This document shows positions 8,663 through 17,876 of a stretch of DNA of 64,000 nt, in pieces. Position numbers and translations under genes: made by a program. Below the pieces are notes generated by a model. The model saw only the letters and a program-made list of their open reading frames with translations, ran no database searches and was not told the origin of the DNA. This DNA is from Planctomycetota bacterium (lineage in GTDB: Bacteria; Planctomycetota; UBA8742; UBA2392). The stretch covers positions 2,318,657-2,382,656 of the forward strand of contig JAOSKM010000001.1 of assembly GCA_027493625.1 (NCBI GenBank), given 5' to 3'. Position 1 is the stretch's first letter, and every line of letters begins with the position of its first letter.

Positions 8663-8690
8663 GGGCGGCCTTGCTCAGGCCGCCCGTTTG
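8663..8690 (+). terminator. terminator after the surface-protein gene
   Basis: An 8-bp stem GGGCGGCC (8663-8670) / GGCCGCCC (8678-8685) with loop TTGCTCA is followed by GTTTG. It lies 25 bases past the stop at 8637. Confidence 0.7.
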
Positions 8691-8758
8691 CGGTTTGTCG
8701 GCCGGAACTCGCCTTTGGAACCGTATTTGCATAGTCTAGGGCGAGGAGACACCGACTC

Positions 8759-10669
8759 ATGCGGCGAGTGACGCGCACCCTGGTTGCGTTCCTGTTCTTC
8801 ACCACGCTGTTCCTGTGCGGCGCGGGCGCGCTGATGGTTGCTGCCCGCGCCCAGGACGCGCCGGCCGAGGGGCCGCCGCGTCCGCCGAAAATGGCCGAGA
8901 TGAAGCCGCGCGGGCCGGACCAGCTTTTCACCCCGTTGCCTGAACCGACTTTCATCGGCGCGATCCCATCCCGCCAGTTCAAGGTCGTGCTGCTGCATGT
9001 GCCCAACCCCGACAGCCCGCATGACTCGCCCGCCAACGACCTCTCCGGCAGCGAACGCGCAATCGCCGGCGGACTGGAACTGATGCTGGAGCAGGCCATC
9101 GACTACCGGCCGCAATTCCACCGCGAACCCAACCTGGCGCGCGCCACCCGTTACGCCGCCATGCTTCGCGGCGGCGACGCTCCACGCGTCGGCGCTGAGG
9201 TCGAAGCCGGGCTGAAATCGGCCGGCCTCGAGGCAGCGGCCCGCTGCTTCAACGCCGACCTGGTGTTCGCCCTCAGCTTCAAGCCCAGCGGCGGCGAAGC
9301 TCCCGCGCGCGCGCTGGTGGTGCGCTACGCCCGGGGGCGGGCGTGGAACGCGCCCTGGAGTGGGATTTCGGCAAGCTGGGCAAGCCAGCGCCCGACAGCA
9401 CCCTGGCCCTGCTTGAGGAAAAAAGTTGCAGGGCTGTGCGCAGGTGTCGGCGCCGAAACCGGCGAGGACGGCAAGAGCATCGAACTCCCCCATGCCCCCG
9501 TGCCGCGCCTGGTCTGCCAGGACAAGCTGCTGCGCGATTACGTCAAGATGCGCGACGCCCTCAACCACGGGCGCCTGGCCGAGGCGCTGGTTTCCTACGA
9601 GGACCTGATGAAGGGCGACCCCGCCTGCGGCCGGGCGGCGCTCTACGGCATGGAGATCTACCGCGCCCTGGCGGAGACCCAGACCGACGAGGCGGAAAAC
9701 GAGCGCTACCGCCACCGCGCGCTGGAACTCGGGCGCGAGGCGCTGAAGCACCACCCGGACGACGTGCTGCTGCGCGGGCGGCTGGCCTGGTACGCCGCCA
9801 CCCACTTCAACCGCTTCGAGTTCGCGCAGCACGAAATCAAGCAGGCCATGAAGGTGCAGCCCGGCAACGTGGAGCTGTTCGGCTGGTGGCTCTCCGCCTG
9901 GAACATCGACGACCGCATGAAGCAGGCCGAATGGCTGATCGAGAACGCGCTGCCGAAGGTGAAGGACGGTCGCATCGAGCTGGTGCTGGGCAACCTGTAC
10001 TACGGCAGCGGCGACTACGCCAAGGGCATGGAGTGGTACCGCAAGGGCGTCGCGCTGGCCCCGCTCGAGCACGAGCTGCAGCTCAGCCTCGGGCTGTGCG
10101 CCACCTACGAAGCCGAGCGTCTGCACAAGCAGCGCCGCACCGAGGAAGCACTGGACGCCTGGGCCGTCTCGCTCGACGCGCTGGCCGCGGCGCAGGACAT
10201 CGATCCCCAGGAGTTCGCCTACGTCTACGAGTTCTACGTGCGCTCCGGCAGCCACGCCTACACCTGGCTGCCCAGCAACGAGTCCGAGCTCGAACGCCTG
10301 TTCCTGAGCCAGGCCGTGGTGAACGGCCTGCAGCCCAACAGCCGCACCTGGCAGTGGGATCGGCTGGTGAAGGACGTAGTCAACGTGCAGAAGCGCGTGC
10401 TGCGTGAAACGGTGCGCGAGGCGAAGCCCGGCGACAAGCTGTACGAGATGAAGCTGATGGCGCGCCTGACCTTCGCGATGGCGGACCAGGACAACGACGA
10501 GCTGATCCACACCCTCTGGCTGATGAAAAACCACGGCCTGCGCACCGACGTCTACAAAGACCTGATGCGCCGCTACGGGCCCATCGTGGACGAGTACCAG
10601 CCCGGGGAAGAGAAGCAGGAAGAGAAGCAGGAAAAGAAGCAGCAACAGCCCAACGGGCAGGGCAAGTAG
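8759..10669 (+). CDS. exported TPR-repeat protein (two compensating indels)
   Basis: The 636-residue reading begins with a signal peptide or anchor (MRRVTRTLVAFLFFTTLFLCGAG region). Its second half (about residues 250-600) is made of TPR-like helical pairs (LYGMEIYRALAETQ, VLLRGRLAWYAATH, LVLGNLYYGSGDYAKGMEWY). The C terminus is a Lys/Glu/Gln tail. Between about 9335 and 9420 the natural protein runs in a different frame: adding one G in the G run at 9332-9336 and removing one A from the A6 run at 9420-9425 gives a smooth reading (VERALEWDFGKLGKPAPDS then LLEEKVAGLCAGVG). The net frame is unchanged, so the locus stays open, but about 28 residues are probably mis-called. The role is probably as a periplasmic scaffold; no enzymatic motif is seen. 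Confidence 0.75.
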   Translation: MRRVTRTLVAFLFFTTLFLCGAGALMVAARAQDAPAEGPPRPPKMAEMKPRGPDQLFTPLPEPTFIGAIPSRQFKVVLLHVPNPDSPHDSPANDLSGSERAIAGGLELMLEQAIDYRPQFHREPNLARATRYAAMLRGGDAPRVGAEVEAGLKSAGLEAAARCFNADLVFALSFKPSGGEAPARALVVRYARGRAWNAPWSGISASWASQRPTAPWPCLRKKVAGLCAGVGAETGEDGKSIELPHAPVPRLVCQDKLLRDYVKMRDALNHGRLAEALVSYEDLMKGDPACGRAALYGMEIYRALAETQTDEAENERYRHRALELGREALKHHPDDVLLRGRLAWYAATHFNRFEFAQHEIKQAMKVQPGNVELFGWWLSAWNIDDRMKQAEWLIENALPKVKDGRIELVLGNLYYGSGDYAKGMEWYRKGVALAPLEHELQLSLGLCATYEAERLHKQRRTEEALDAWAVSLDALAAAQDIDPQEFAYVYEFYVRSGSHAYTWLPSNESELERLFLSQAVVNGLQPNSRTWQWDRLVKDVVNVQKRVLRETVREAKPGDKLYEMKLMARLTFAMADQDNDELIHTLWLMKNHGLRTDVYKDLMRRYGPIVDEYQPGEEKQEEKQEKKQQQPNGQGK

Positions 10670-10740
10670 CCCCCGGCGAATCCAGGCCGCTCGATTCGCT
10701 ACGCATTGCGCTCACGCCCGCCGCCTCGCATATTGCCCCC

Positions 10741-11577
10741 ATGGCTGCCACCGAGCGCAAGCAACTGCTGCACGACGTCACCGTCTTACGCCGCGTCGAT
10801 TACGGCCACGGCTACTTCGAGCTGTACCTCGACGCGCCCGCACTGGCGCGCGAAATGGCGGCCGGCCAGTTCCTGAACATCCGCGTGCGCAACGAGATCT
10901 ATCCCCTGCTGCGCCGGCCGTTCTCGAGCTTCGACCTGCTGAAGGACGCGCGTGGCAGGCCGGTCGGAATCAGCATCCTGGGCCACGTGGTGGGCCAGAG
11001 CACCCGCATGCTCTCACAGATGGGCGAGGGCGCGCGCCTGCACATCAACGGGCCGCTGGGCCACGCCTTCGAGCTGCCGGAGAACCCGGACACCCGCGTG
11101 ATCATGGTGGGGGGAGGCATCGGCCTGGCGCCGTTCCTGCACGCGGCCCGGCAGTGGGGCACCGGTGATGGCAAGCGCGACCTGGTGCTGCTGGCCGGCG
11201 GGCGCAGCCAGCGCGACCTCGGCTTCATGAAGCGCTTCAAGGATTCCGGCGCGCAGATCCTGCTCGCCACCGAAGACGGCAGCGCCGGTGTCAAAGGCCG
11301 CGTGACCGTGCTGCTCGAGGCCGAGCTGAAGGCGCTGAAGGGCAAGCCCGCCATGGTGCTGACCTGCGGCCCCTGGAAGATGATGGAGGCCGTGGCGCAG
11401 ATCTGCCTGGCCGCGGGCATCGACAGTTTCGCCAGCCTGGAAAGCGTGATGGCCTGCGGCTACGGGGTGTGCAACGGCTGCGTGGCGAAGGTGAAAGACG
11501 ATTCCGAGCAGGGCTTCCGCTACGCCAAGACCTGCGTGGAAGGCACGGTGATGGATTGCGGCAAGCTGGTGTGGTGA
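10741..11577 (+). CDS. pyrK: dihydroorotate dehydrogenase electron-transfer subunit PyrK
   Basis: PyrK carries FAD and a [2Fe-2S] cluster and passes electrons from dihydroorotate dehydrogenase (PyrDB) to NAD in pyrimidine synthesis. The 278-residue protein has the FAD-binding RRPFS motif (about 59-63), a GPLGHAFELP stretch, the NAD-binding GGGIGLAPFLHAA motif (about 122-134) and a C-terminal cysteine cluster MACGYGVCNGCV...KTC for the iron-sulfur centre. Length and order are typical. The PyrD partner is not adjacent in this window. The gene ends before a heptad-repeat hairpin that separates it from convergent def. Confidence 0.93.
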   Translation: MAATERKQLLHDVTVLRRVDYGHGYFELYLDAPALAREMAAGQFLNIRVRNEIYPLLRRPFSSFDLLKDARGRPVGISILGHVVGQSTRMLSQMGEGARLHINGPLGHAFELPENPDTRVIMVGGGIGLAPFLHAARQWGTGDGKRDLVLLAGGRSQRDLGFMKRFKDSGAQILLATEDGSAGVKGRVTVLLEAELKALKGKPAMVLTCGPWKMMEAVAQICLAAGIDSFASLESVMACGYGVCNGCVAKVKDDSEQGFRYAKTCVEGTVMDCGKLVW

Positions 11578-11587
11578 ATGGCGGATT

Positions 11588-11692
11588 GTGGTTAGTGGTT
11601 AGTGGTTAGTGGCTGACAGATAGTGGATGGCGAGCATCAGGCATCAGGCATCAGGCACCAGCCACCAGCCACCAATCACCAGCCACCAATCA
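11588..11692. repeat. heptad-repeat hairpin, family TTAGTGG
   Basis: The left arm has three copies of TTAGTGG (about 11591-11611). The middle has three copies of GCATCAG (11634-11654). The right arm (about 11657-11692) has CACCAGC/CACCAAT heptads complementary to the left arm. All units are seven bases long. It lies between the convergent genes pyrK and def. Confidence 0.85.
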
Positions 11693-12211
11693 CGCCTTCG
11701 CCTTCGCGCGCTTGTAATCGCGGCGCATCAGCTCGAGGTCTTTCTTGAGCTTGATGAACTCGGTCAGTTCGAGGTCCTGCACGAACACGTTGCCGTCCAG
11801 GTGGTCGCGTTCGTGCAGCAGCGCCCGGGCCAGCAGCCTTTCGCCCTTCACCTCGAACCACTCCCCCTTCACGTTCTGGGCGCGCATGGTGACCTTCATG
11901 GGGCGTTTCTTCTTGGCGAACATGCCGGGGAAAGACAGGCAGCCCTCGTCGCCGTACTGCTCACCTTCCACGCTGACGATTTCCGGGTTGATCAGCGCGA
12001 TCTCGCCCTCCGGCGGCTGCTCTTTCTCGCAGTTGACCACGAAGATGCGTTTGGAGATGCCAACCTGCGGCGCGGCCAGGCCAACCCCGTGCTCCTGGTA
12101 CATGGTCAGGAACATTTCTTCCACGATCTGTTCAAGGCGCGGGCCGAATTCGGTGACCGGCTCGGCCTTGGTGGTGAGGATCGGGTCAGGGTATTTGCGG
12201 ATTTTGAACAC
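11690..12211 (-). CDS. def: peptide deformylase
   Basis: Peptide deformylase removes the N-formyl group from nascent proteins. All three metal-site motifs are present: GVGLAAPQVG (motif I), EGCLSFPG (motif II, metal-ligand Cys) and HERDHLDG (motif III, HExxH). GTG 12211 gives 173 residues beginning just before KIRKYPDPIL, the usual family start. A further in-frame GTG at 12247 would add 12 residues unlike the family. The C terminus is a Lys/Arg-rich tail. The gene is divergent from the TPR gene at 12559, with a heptad hairpin between. Confidence 0.94.
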   Translation of the reverse strand: MFKIRKYPDPILTTKAEPVTEFGPRLEQIVEEMFLTMYQEHGVGLAAPQVGISKRIFVVNCEKEQPPEGEIALINPEIVSVEGEQYGDEGCLSFPGMFAKKKRPMKVTMRAQNVKGEWFEVKGERLLARALLHERDHLDGNVFVQDLELTEFIKLKKDLELMRRDYKRAKAKA

Positions 12212-12270
12212 TTCAGGTCTCTCTGGTCCGTCCAATCGGGTGGCCACAACAGCCAGGTTCTGCCGGTTGA

Positions 12271-12360
12271 GAGGTCAGAGGCTGGAGGTTAGAGGTCAGT
12301 AACTGCTTTTGGCAGCGTGTCGGTTGTCCCTGACCTCTGGTCTCCGCTCTCTGACCTCTT
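12271..12360. repeat. heptad-repeat hairpin, family GAGGTCA
   Basis: The left arm (12271-12300) reads as GAGGTCA, GAGGCTG, GAGGTTA, GAGGTCA. The right arm (12330-12359) is TGACCTC-type heptads in inverse complement. The roughly 30-base centre is unrelated. It sits between divergent def and the TPR gene. Confidence 0.85.
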
Positions 12361-12444
12361 TCCGGCTTCCAGCTGATGCCGGAGAATGCCCAAGCCGGCA
12401 CAAGTGTAACGGCCGGGAATCCGCACACAAGGCGTGCCGCGCCC

Positions 12445-12473
12445 TTGCAACACTAAACGCCATTGGACACAAT
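12445..12473 (+). promoter_or_regulatory. promoter candidate for the TPR gene
   Basis: TTGCAA (12445-12450) and CACAAT (12468-12473) are 17 bases apart, upstream of the start codon at 12559, which itself has AAGGA seven bases ahead. Confidence 0.5.
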
Positions 12474-12558
12474 GAATAGTCCTGAGGAATAACTGATCAG
12501 GGTCCGTCCGGCAGGGGAGTTCCGGCAGGCCCATCACGCAGCCCCCAAGGATGCACCG

Positions 12559-13926
12559 ATGGCGGATGTAAGCAAATTCCTGGCAAAGGCCGACGAGGCC
12601 CTCAAGAAGCGCAACTACGACTACGCGATCCAGATGTACGAGTCGGCGATGGAAGCTGACCCTGGCAACGCCGACGCGCGCCGCAATTTCCGTCTGGCGC
12701 TGGTGCGCAAGTACGACGCGGAAGGCTACCCCAAGGGCTTCAGCCTGGGCGGGCTGAAGACCATCGCGGTTTCCAAGAACCCGGAGAGGCTGCTGGTCGA
12801 GACCGAGAAGCTGGTCGCCAAAGACCCCAAGAGCCTCAAGTACAACCTGCGCGTGGCCGAGACCCTGGCCGCGCTGAAGCACCACGACGCCGCCGTGGCC
12901 GTGCTGGAGTTCGCAGCCAAGGCCGGCGACCTGAAGGAAGACAAGCAGGGCCCCCAGCTGCTGATGCTGCTGGCCAAGGAGTACTCCGAGGTCGGCAAGG
13001 TCACCGAGGCCAACAACGTGCTCAACCGCGCCACGCGCCTGGCGCCCAACGACAAGCACCTCAAGGAATTGCAGAAGGAACTGTCGGCCAAGACCTACAA
13101 CGCCAAGGTCGTCGGGGCCAAGAGCTCGTATGACCTGGTCCAGAACCGCGATGAAGCCGACCTGCTGGAAAAGATGCGCAAGGGCAACATCACCGAGGAA
13201 GACGCGGTGGCGCTGCTCGAGGCCGAGGAAAAGAAGCTGCAGGCCAACCCGCTGGACCGCCGTGCCATCCTGAACATCGCGGAAGTGCTGGCCAAGCGCA
13301 AGAAGTACAACGAAGCCGCCGACCGCCTGTACGCCTTCCTGAAACTGGACCCCAGCGCCAACGACATCGGCGACAAGGCCGCCAAATACAAGACCATGTG
13401 GTTCGATGGCGTCATCCAGCTCTGCGCGAAGCGGGCCCAGGAAGACCCCGCCAAGGCCAACGCCTACAAGGCCAAGGCCCACGAGATCCGCGAGGAAAAG
13501 AAGAAGTGGCAGCTCGAGGAGTACGGCCGCGGCGTCGAAGCCGCGCCGACAGACCTCGACAAGCGCTTCCTGTACGGACAGGCGCTGCTGGATGCCGGCA
13601 ACCAGCAGGAGGCCTTCAAGCAGTTCCAGAAGGCCAAGGGCAGCCCAAAGTACGCCAAGAAGGCTAACCTGCTGATGGGCCAGTGCCTGTTGTCGATGGG
13701 CCGCGTGGAGATGGCCGAAATGGCCTTCCAGGAAGTCGAGAAGCTTCTCGGCGACGGCGACGAAGACATGCGCAAAGAGCTGATGTACTTCGAGGCCCAC
13801 ATGCTCGAGCAGAAGGGCGACCCGGCCGCGGCGCTGGACAAGTTCCGGGCGCTGTACATGGAAGACATGGAATTCCGCGACATCGAGAAGTGCATTGAGC
13901 GGCTGAAGAGCGCGGTCGGCGCATAG
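12559..13926 (+). CDS. cytoplasmic TPR-repeat protein (main part)
   Basis: The 455-residue soluble protein opens with a TPR motif (about residues 4-40: FLAKADEALKKRNYDYAIQMYESAME). Further TPR-like pairs lie at about 85-165 and 345-450 (LLDAGNQQEAFKQFQKAK, LLSMGRVEMAEMAFQEVEKL). The middle is rich in lysine and glutamate. No signal peptide is present. The start has AAGGA at a good distance. The stop at 13926 is probably caused by a frameshift, because a further TPR pair continues directly in another frame to 14269. Likely a scaffold; partners unknown. Confidence 0.8.
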   Translation: MADVSKFLAKADEALKKRNYDYAIQMYESAMEADPGNADARRNFRLALVRKYDAEGYPKGFSLGGLKTIAVSKNPERLLVETEKLVAKDPKSLKYNLRVAETLAALKHHDAAVAVLEFAAKAGDLKEDKQGPQLLMLLAKEYSEVGKVTEANNVLNRATRLAPNDKHLKELQKELSAKTYNAKVVGAKSSYDLVQNRDEADLLEKMRKGNITEEDAVALLEAEEKKLQANPLDRRAILNIAEVLAKRKKYNEAADRLYAFLKLDPSANDIGDKAAKYKTMWFDGVIQLCAKRAQEDPAKANAYKAKAHEIREEKKKWQLEEYGRGVEAAPTDLDKRFLYGQALLDAGNQQEAFKQFQKAKGSPKYAKKANLLMGQCLLSMGRVEMAEMAFQEVEKLLGDGDEDMRKELMYFEAHMLEQKGDPAAALDKFRALYMEDMEFRDIEKCIERLKSAVGA

Positions 13927-13927
13927 C

Positions 13928-14269
13928 GGCGAGGCCGTCGCGAACGAGATCGACAAGGCGAAAGATGAATTCGAGACAGGGCGTTGGTCAAAGGCCTACG
14001 CCCTGTTTCAAAAAGCGCTCGAGGGGCGCAACGACTCGGCCCGTGAGGTCGCCCAGGTGCGCATGCTGATGGCCCGCTGCCTGGTGCAGATGGGCGAGCC
14101 CGAAAAGGCTGAAACCCAGCTGAAGGACGTGCGCGACCAGCTAAGCCCCAGCGACAAGGAACTGCTCAACCAGTTCGAGACCGCCTGGCGTGAAGTCGAG
14201 GACACCCGCCGCCTCGACAAAGCCGAAATCGAACGCCGCAAAGCCGCCGCCAAGGCCGAGAAGAATTGA
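13928..14269 (+). CDS. C-terminal TPR fragment of the preceding gene
   Basis: This frame encodes about 113 residues beginning GEAVANEIDKAKDEFETG, with a clear TPR pair (WSKAYALFQKALEGR and MARCLVQMGEPEKAETQLK) and a charged tail ending KAEKN. No good start codon or SD lies between 13926 and 14054. The simplest reading is that it is the continuation of the 12559 gene after a one-base indel near 13905-13925. If it were a separate gene it would start at GTG 14054 or ATG 14057. Confidence 0.6.
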   Translation, partial: GEAVANEIDKAKDEFETGRWSKAYALFQKALEGRNDSAREVAQVRMLMARCLVQMGEPEKAETQLKDVRDQLSPSDKELLNQFETAWREVEDTRRLDKAEIERRKAAAKAEKN

Positions 14270-14273
14270 GTCA

Positions 14274-14394
14274 GGTGGCTGGTGGCTGGTGGTTGGTGGT
14301 TGGTGGTTGGTGGTTGGCAGTCAGCGGCCGGCGCAGTCCCTTCAGACTTCTGGCTTCCAACCAGTGGCTCCTGCCGCCTGCCTCCTGCCTCCCG
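14274..14394. repeat. heptad-repeat hairpin, family GGTGGTT
   Basis: The left arm (14274-14318) contains six consecutive heptads (GGTGGCT twice, GGTGGTT four times). The right arm (about 14357-14394) is CCAACCA followed by CTGCCGC/CTGCCTC heptads, partly complementary. It separates the TPR locus from rpsT. Confidence 0.8.
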
Positions 14395-14433
14395 CATACT
14401 GTTCCCCGCCGCCTGTTTTCTCCCCCTCCCCTG

Positions 14434-14461
14434 TTGCAGCCCCGCCCGGATTATCTACACT
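14434..14461 (+). promoter_or_regulatory. promoter candidate for rpsT
   Basis: TTGCAG (14434-14439) and TACACT (14456-14461) with a 16-base spacer lie 34 bases before the rpsT start codon. Confidence 0.5.
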
Positions 14462-14494
14462 TCCCGGCCCGAGTTGGGGAATACAGAGGAAGCA

Positions 14495-14758
14495 ATGGCA
14501 CACTCGAACCAGGCCCGTAAACGCACCCGTCAGTCTGAAGCCACGCGCGATCACAACCGCGCCGTGCGCTCCGACCTGCGCACCACGATCAAGAAATTCC
14601 GTACCGCCTCGGCGGCCAAGGATGCCAAGGCCGGAGAGCTGCTGGCGCTCACGGAATCCAAGCTCGATAAGGCGGCCAAGCGCAACATCGTGCCGACCCG
14701 CCGCGCCAACCGCATCAAGTCGCGGCTCAAGAAGCAGGCACTCAAAGACAGCAAGTAG
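14495..14758 (+). CDS. rpsT: 30S ribosomal protein S20
   Basis: S20 binds 16S rRNA in the body of the small subunit. The 87-residue, very basic protein starts MAHSNQARKRTRQSEATRDHN, the family signature, and continues with three long helices ending RRANRIKSRLKKQ. ATG 14495 has GAGGA upstream and gives the family length. It is followed after one base by a lipoprotein gene, an unusual partner. Confidence in the assignment is high. Confidence 0.97.
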   Translation: MAHSNQARKRTRQSEATRDHNRAVRSDLRTTIKKFRTASAAKDAKAGELLALTESKLDKAAKRNIVPTRRANRIKSRLKKQALKDSK

Positions 14759-14759
14759 C

Positions 14760-15872
14760 ATGGCGCGCGTCAGCTTTCCGGCACGAGGACTCGTTTTCAC
14801 GGCCCTCGTGCCGTTGCTGTTTGCCTGCTGCACGCCGGCTCCCGACTACCCGCCGCCGGAGCCGCGCACCCTCGCCGCCGCCGAGCGCGCCCTGCGCAGC
14901 GGCAACCTGCCAGCCTTGCGCCGAGAGCTGGGCAAAGACCGAGGCCTGTGCGACCAGGCCCGCGCGCTGGCCGATACCCTCGACCCCGACGCCTGGCTGA
15001 TCGCGCTGGGCGCCGTCAACCGCGAGCACGACCTGGCCGCCGCCGCCCGCGCCATGCTGGCCGGCGACGACGCCGCCCTGGCCGATGCCCTGGGCTTCTC
15101 GGAACAGCAGCTGCACGCCGACATCCTGGGCGGCGGCGCCAGCGTTTTCGCGCGCCGCGCCGACGGCCGCAACTACTATGAGCAGGGCGCTCAGCCCATA
15201 GCGCTGCTGGAAGGTGTCAATCCCCCGGGCCTCCCCGATGGCGCGCTGGCACTCTCCGTGACCCTTTGGGGTATCCAGAAGGAACGCCGCTACCGCCTCA
15301 GTTACACCTTCAACCGCACCGGCGTGGCGGAGCTGCAGGCCGTACATGAACTCGGCCGCGACGCCATCGACGCCTCGGGCCCCCGCCACGTTGACATCTC
15401 AACAGCCCTGCCGCCCGGCGCCCTGCGCGCGCTGGAGCTGGCGAGCCTGGAAGAGCCGCGCTGGTACGGCGCGGAGTTCCGCCTGCTGCAGTCCGACGGA
15501 AGCCTTGAGCACGCGCTGCTGGGCCGAAACGAGCTGGGCTGGGCGCTCGCGGAGAGCGGCGCAAGCAGCCTGGCGCAGCGCCTGGACGAGCGCCGTGACG
15601 AACGCCTCAGGTTCCTGGCGCGCCGCATAAGTGACTTCGTGCGCACCATGGGCCGCCGCCCCCGCAGCTTCAACGAAGTCAGTCACAAGCCCGCAGACCT
15701 GGTGGACCCGGCGGCGCCTGCCGGCCGCCGGGGCTGGGCTGACTACGACGCGCGGCCGCAAGCGGGCTTTCAACTCGGTGAAGGCGAAGAGTTCCTGCTG
15801 GCGGCGACGCACGTGGGCCCCCATGGCCGCCGCGTGATCGCCAGCGATGGCGTGCCGGCATGGCTGAAGTAG
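14760..15872 (+). CDS. lipoprotein of unknown function
   Basis: The 370-residue product starts at ATG 14760, one base after the rpsT stop. It has a lipoprotein signal: a basic start, a hydrophobic core VFTALVPLLFA and a cysteine pair at about 23-24 serving as lipobox. The mature part is alanine-, leucine- and arginine-rich, helical at first (about 35-110), then more beta-like (160-300). A C-terminal region after GRRPRSFNEV (about 300) contains LVDPAAPAGRRGWADYD and ends VIASDGVPAWLK; that stretch resembles the C-terminal region of pseudopilin-like proteins. No domain is recognised with confidence. Confidence 0.65.
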   Translation: MARVSFPARGLVFTALVPLLFACCTPAPDYPPPEPRTLAAAERALRSGNLPALRRELGKDRGLCDQARALADTLDPDAWLIALGAVNREHDLAAAARAMLAGDDAALADALGFSEQQLHADILGGGASVFARRADGRNYYEQGAQPIALLEGVNPPGLPDGALALSVTLWGIQKERRYRLSYTFNRTGVAELQAVHELGRDAIDASGPRHVDISTALPPGALRALELASLEEPRWYGAEFRLLQSDGSLEHALLGRNELGWALAESGASSLAQRLDERRDERLRFLARRISDFVRTMGRRPRSFNEVSHKPADLVDPAAPAGRRGWADYDARPQAGFQLGEGEEFLLAATHVGPHGRRVIASDGVPAWLK

Positions 15873-15992
15873 GCGGTGTGATCCGCGGCCGCCCGGGAAA
15901 GCCGTGTTCTCCGAAGGTCTGCGCGCAATTCTTCACCCCGAGCCGGAGGAAATATCGATATACTATGGGTTGGTCCATCACCAGGTATTCGG

Positions 15993-17876
15993 ATGCCACG
16001 CGAGCTGGGCAAGGCCAAACGAGCTGACCTGACCGGGCACTTTCCCGGTGAACAGGCCGAGTACGGCTCTGCGCTGGCGCGCTTCCTGGAGGGCGCCGGG
16101 CAACTCAAACCTTTGGGCGAAGGCAGCTGCCTGGACGGGCCATCCGGCAACGGCAACGGGCACGCGACCGAAGTTCCCGGCATGCTGTTGCGCGGCGACA
16201 CTGAGGTCGCCGGCAACGGGGCCGGATCCGACACCCACTTCGACCTCAACACCGAAAGCCTGTTCGGCGATGCCGAAATGACGCCGGAACCCGGGTTCGA
16301 CACCGAAGCACCGCTGGCCCCGCAGGGCGAGATGCTGGACCTGGAGCCGGTCACCTTCGAGCCTTCCGCAGACACGCTGGCCCCCGCGGCGCCAGAGCCG
16401 GAGATGCTGGACAGCGTACCCGACCTGACCTCGCCGGAACACGACCAGCTGCTTGCCGAAGACGATGAGTCGTCGCCGGCAGCGCGCGACCTGGCGCCCG
16501 CCACCTCCGGCGACACCGGCATGCTGGTGGCCGAAGCTTTCGGCATCGCGTCGCGGGACAGGCTGACGGACGAGGACCTGACCGCCGACGATGACTGGAC
16601 CGGCCTGCAGCTGGACCGCGAAGAGGACGAGCGCCCCACCGACAAGCTGGCGCCGCGCGCAGCGTCCGGCGCCGAGGAGGACCCCACCGACCTGCTGCAG
16701 CGTGATGACGCCACGGAAGAGAAGATCACGAGCAAGGTGGAGCCGCGGCGCGACGTGGACCCGCGCACGCGCGACCCCAACGCCGTGGTGCGCGACACCG
16801 TCAACTTCTACAACCAGACCCAGAGTCTCTACGAGCAGAAGCAGCGCAGCGGCGGCTTCCCCACGATTTCGCCCAACGTCGTCAACAGCGGCAGCCCCCT
16901 CGGCCTGCGCCGCGAGGAACCGCCGCGCGCCCCGCAACCGGACCTGCTCGCGGAGGAAGAAGCCGACACGCTGAGCCCCGGCCCGATGCTGGAGCCCGCC
17001 CTGAGCCCCGAGGACGGCGAAACTCTCGGCCCTGACGAAGAGCCGACGCTGGCTCCCGACTGGAACCCCTCCCTGAGCCCCGTCGAAGGGCCCGCCCTGG
17101 ACGCGGTGGCCGAGTTGTCAGCCGAGAACGACCTGGACGACGCCGACAAACGCGAGACCGACAAGTTCCTGCGCGAAGACCGCGAACCGCCCGACCTGCC
17201 GCTGCCCGAGGGAACGGACAAGATCGACAAGGCCGGGGCGCCCGCCCGCAAGGCTCCCGCCGGCGCGGAGCCCCGCGGCCTGGAACCGCTGGCCGACGAG
17301 AAGGTGGCGGGCGGCAAGGACACCCAGCGCTTCTACGTGGCGGACATCCTCGCGCGCAAAGAGCCCGGCAGCGACACCACCGCGGAACTGCAACCTGCCG
17401 AGCAGGGCCCGCCCCCGGCGCGGAGAGCTCGGAGAGTTCGCACGACTTCGCCACGGAAACCTGGCACGCCACCAGGCGCGAGACCCGGCGCCCCGAGCCC
17501 GACGACCTGCCCTCGCCCGCAAACGTGCATACCGACTTCATCGAGCACCCGAAGGTTACCCCCGCCGACCGCATCATCCCCGAGATCAGCGCCGATGCGG
17601 ACGGCGACGACACCGTCGACGAAGAATCCATCCAGCCGCCCGCGCGCACGCCCGCGCGCCGCGTGCCGCCCCCCGCGCCGCGCGCCGCCGCGCCGTCAGG
17701 CCGCGCGCCGGCCCGGCGCGAGGCGACCGGCATTTCCGCGCGGCGTGAAGCGACACCCCCGCGGCGCGAAATTCCCTCCACGCGGCGCGAGCCGGCGGTT
17801 GCCGCCCAGAGCAAGCGCGTCACGGACGGCTTGTCGCGCCGCCTGCAGCAGGAACGCGAAGAAACCCTGCGCCTGA
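15993..17876 (+). CDS. acidic low-complexity protein, N-terminal part (frameshifted)
   Basis: Only about the first 475 codons of this frame, to the C5 run at 17412-17416, look natural; after that the frame becomes Arg/Pro-rich nonsense while frame 2 carries on. The natural part is very acidic (runs of Asp/Glu with Pro, Ala, Leu), predicted disordered, and contains degenerate repeats such as LSPGPMLEPALSPEDG and TLAPDWNPSLSPVEG near residues 325-370. No signal peptide is present. The true gene is 15993-18676 with one indel. Start ATG 15993 has only a weak SD. The function is unrecognised. Confidence 0.6.
   Translation: MPRELGKAKRADLTGHFPGEQAEYGSALARFLEGAGQLKPLGEGSCLDGPSGNGNGHATEVPGMLLRGDTEVAGNGAGSDTHFDLNTESLFGDAEMTPEPGFDTEAPLAPQGEMLDLEPVTFEPSADTLAPAAPEPEMLDSVPDLTSPEHDQLLAEDDESSPAARDLAPATSGDTGMLVAEAFGIASRDRLTDEDLTADDDWTGLQLDREEDERPTDKLAPRAASGAEEDPTDLLQRDDATEEKITSKVEPRRDVDPRTRDPNAVVRDTVNFYNQTQSLYEQKQRSGGFPTISPNVVNSGSPLGLRREEPPRAPQPDLLAEEEADTLSPGPMLEPALSPEDGETLGPDEEPTLAPDWNPSLSPVEGPALDAVAELSAENDLDDADKRETDKFLREDREPPDLPLPEGTDKIDKAGAPARKAPAGAEPRGLEPLADEKVAGGKDTQRFYVADILARKEPGSDTTAELQPAEQGPPPARRARRVRTTSPRKPGTPPGARPGAPSPTTCPRPQTCIPTSSSTRRLPPPTASSPRSAPMRTATTPSTKNPSSRPRARPRAACRPPRRAPPRRQAARRPGARRPAFPRGVKRHPRGAKFPPRGASRRLPPRASASRTACRAACSRNAKKPCA

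Noticed and set aside
9415..9430. Programmed frameshift at a slippery A-run (A AAA AAG)
   Set aside because: The required shift is paired with a compensating one 90 bases upstream, and no downstream stimulator is evident; two homopolymer indels explain it more simply.
11588..14394. CRISPR-like tandem repeats
   Set aside because: The units are seven bases with no spacers, and no Cas gene is nearby; they form inverted arms instead.
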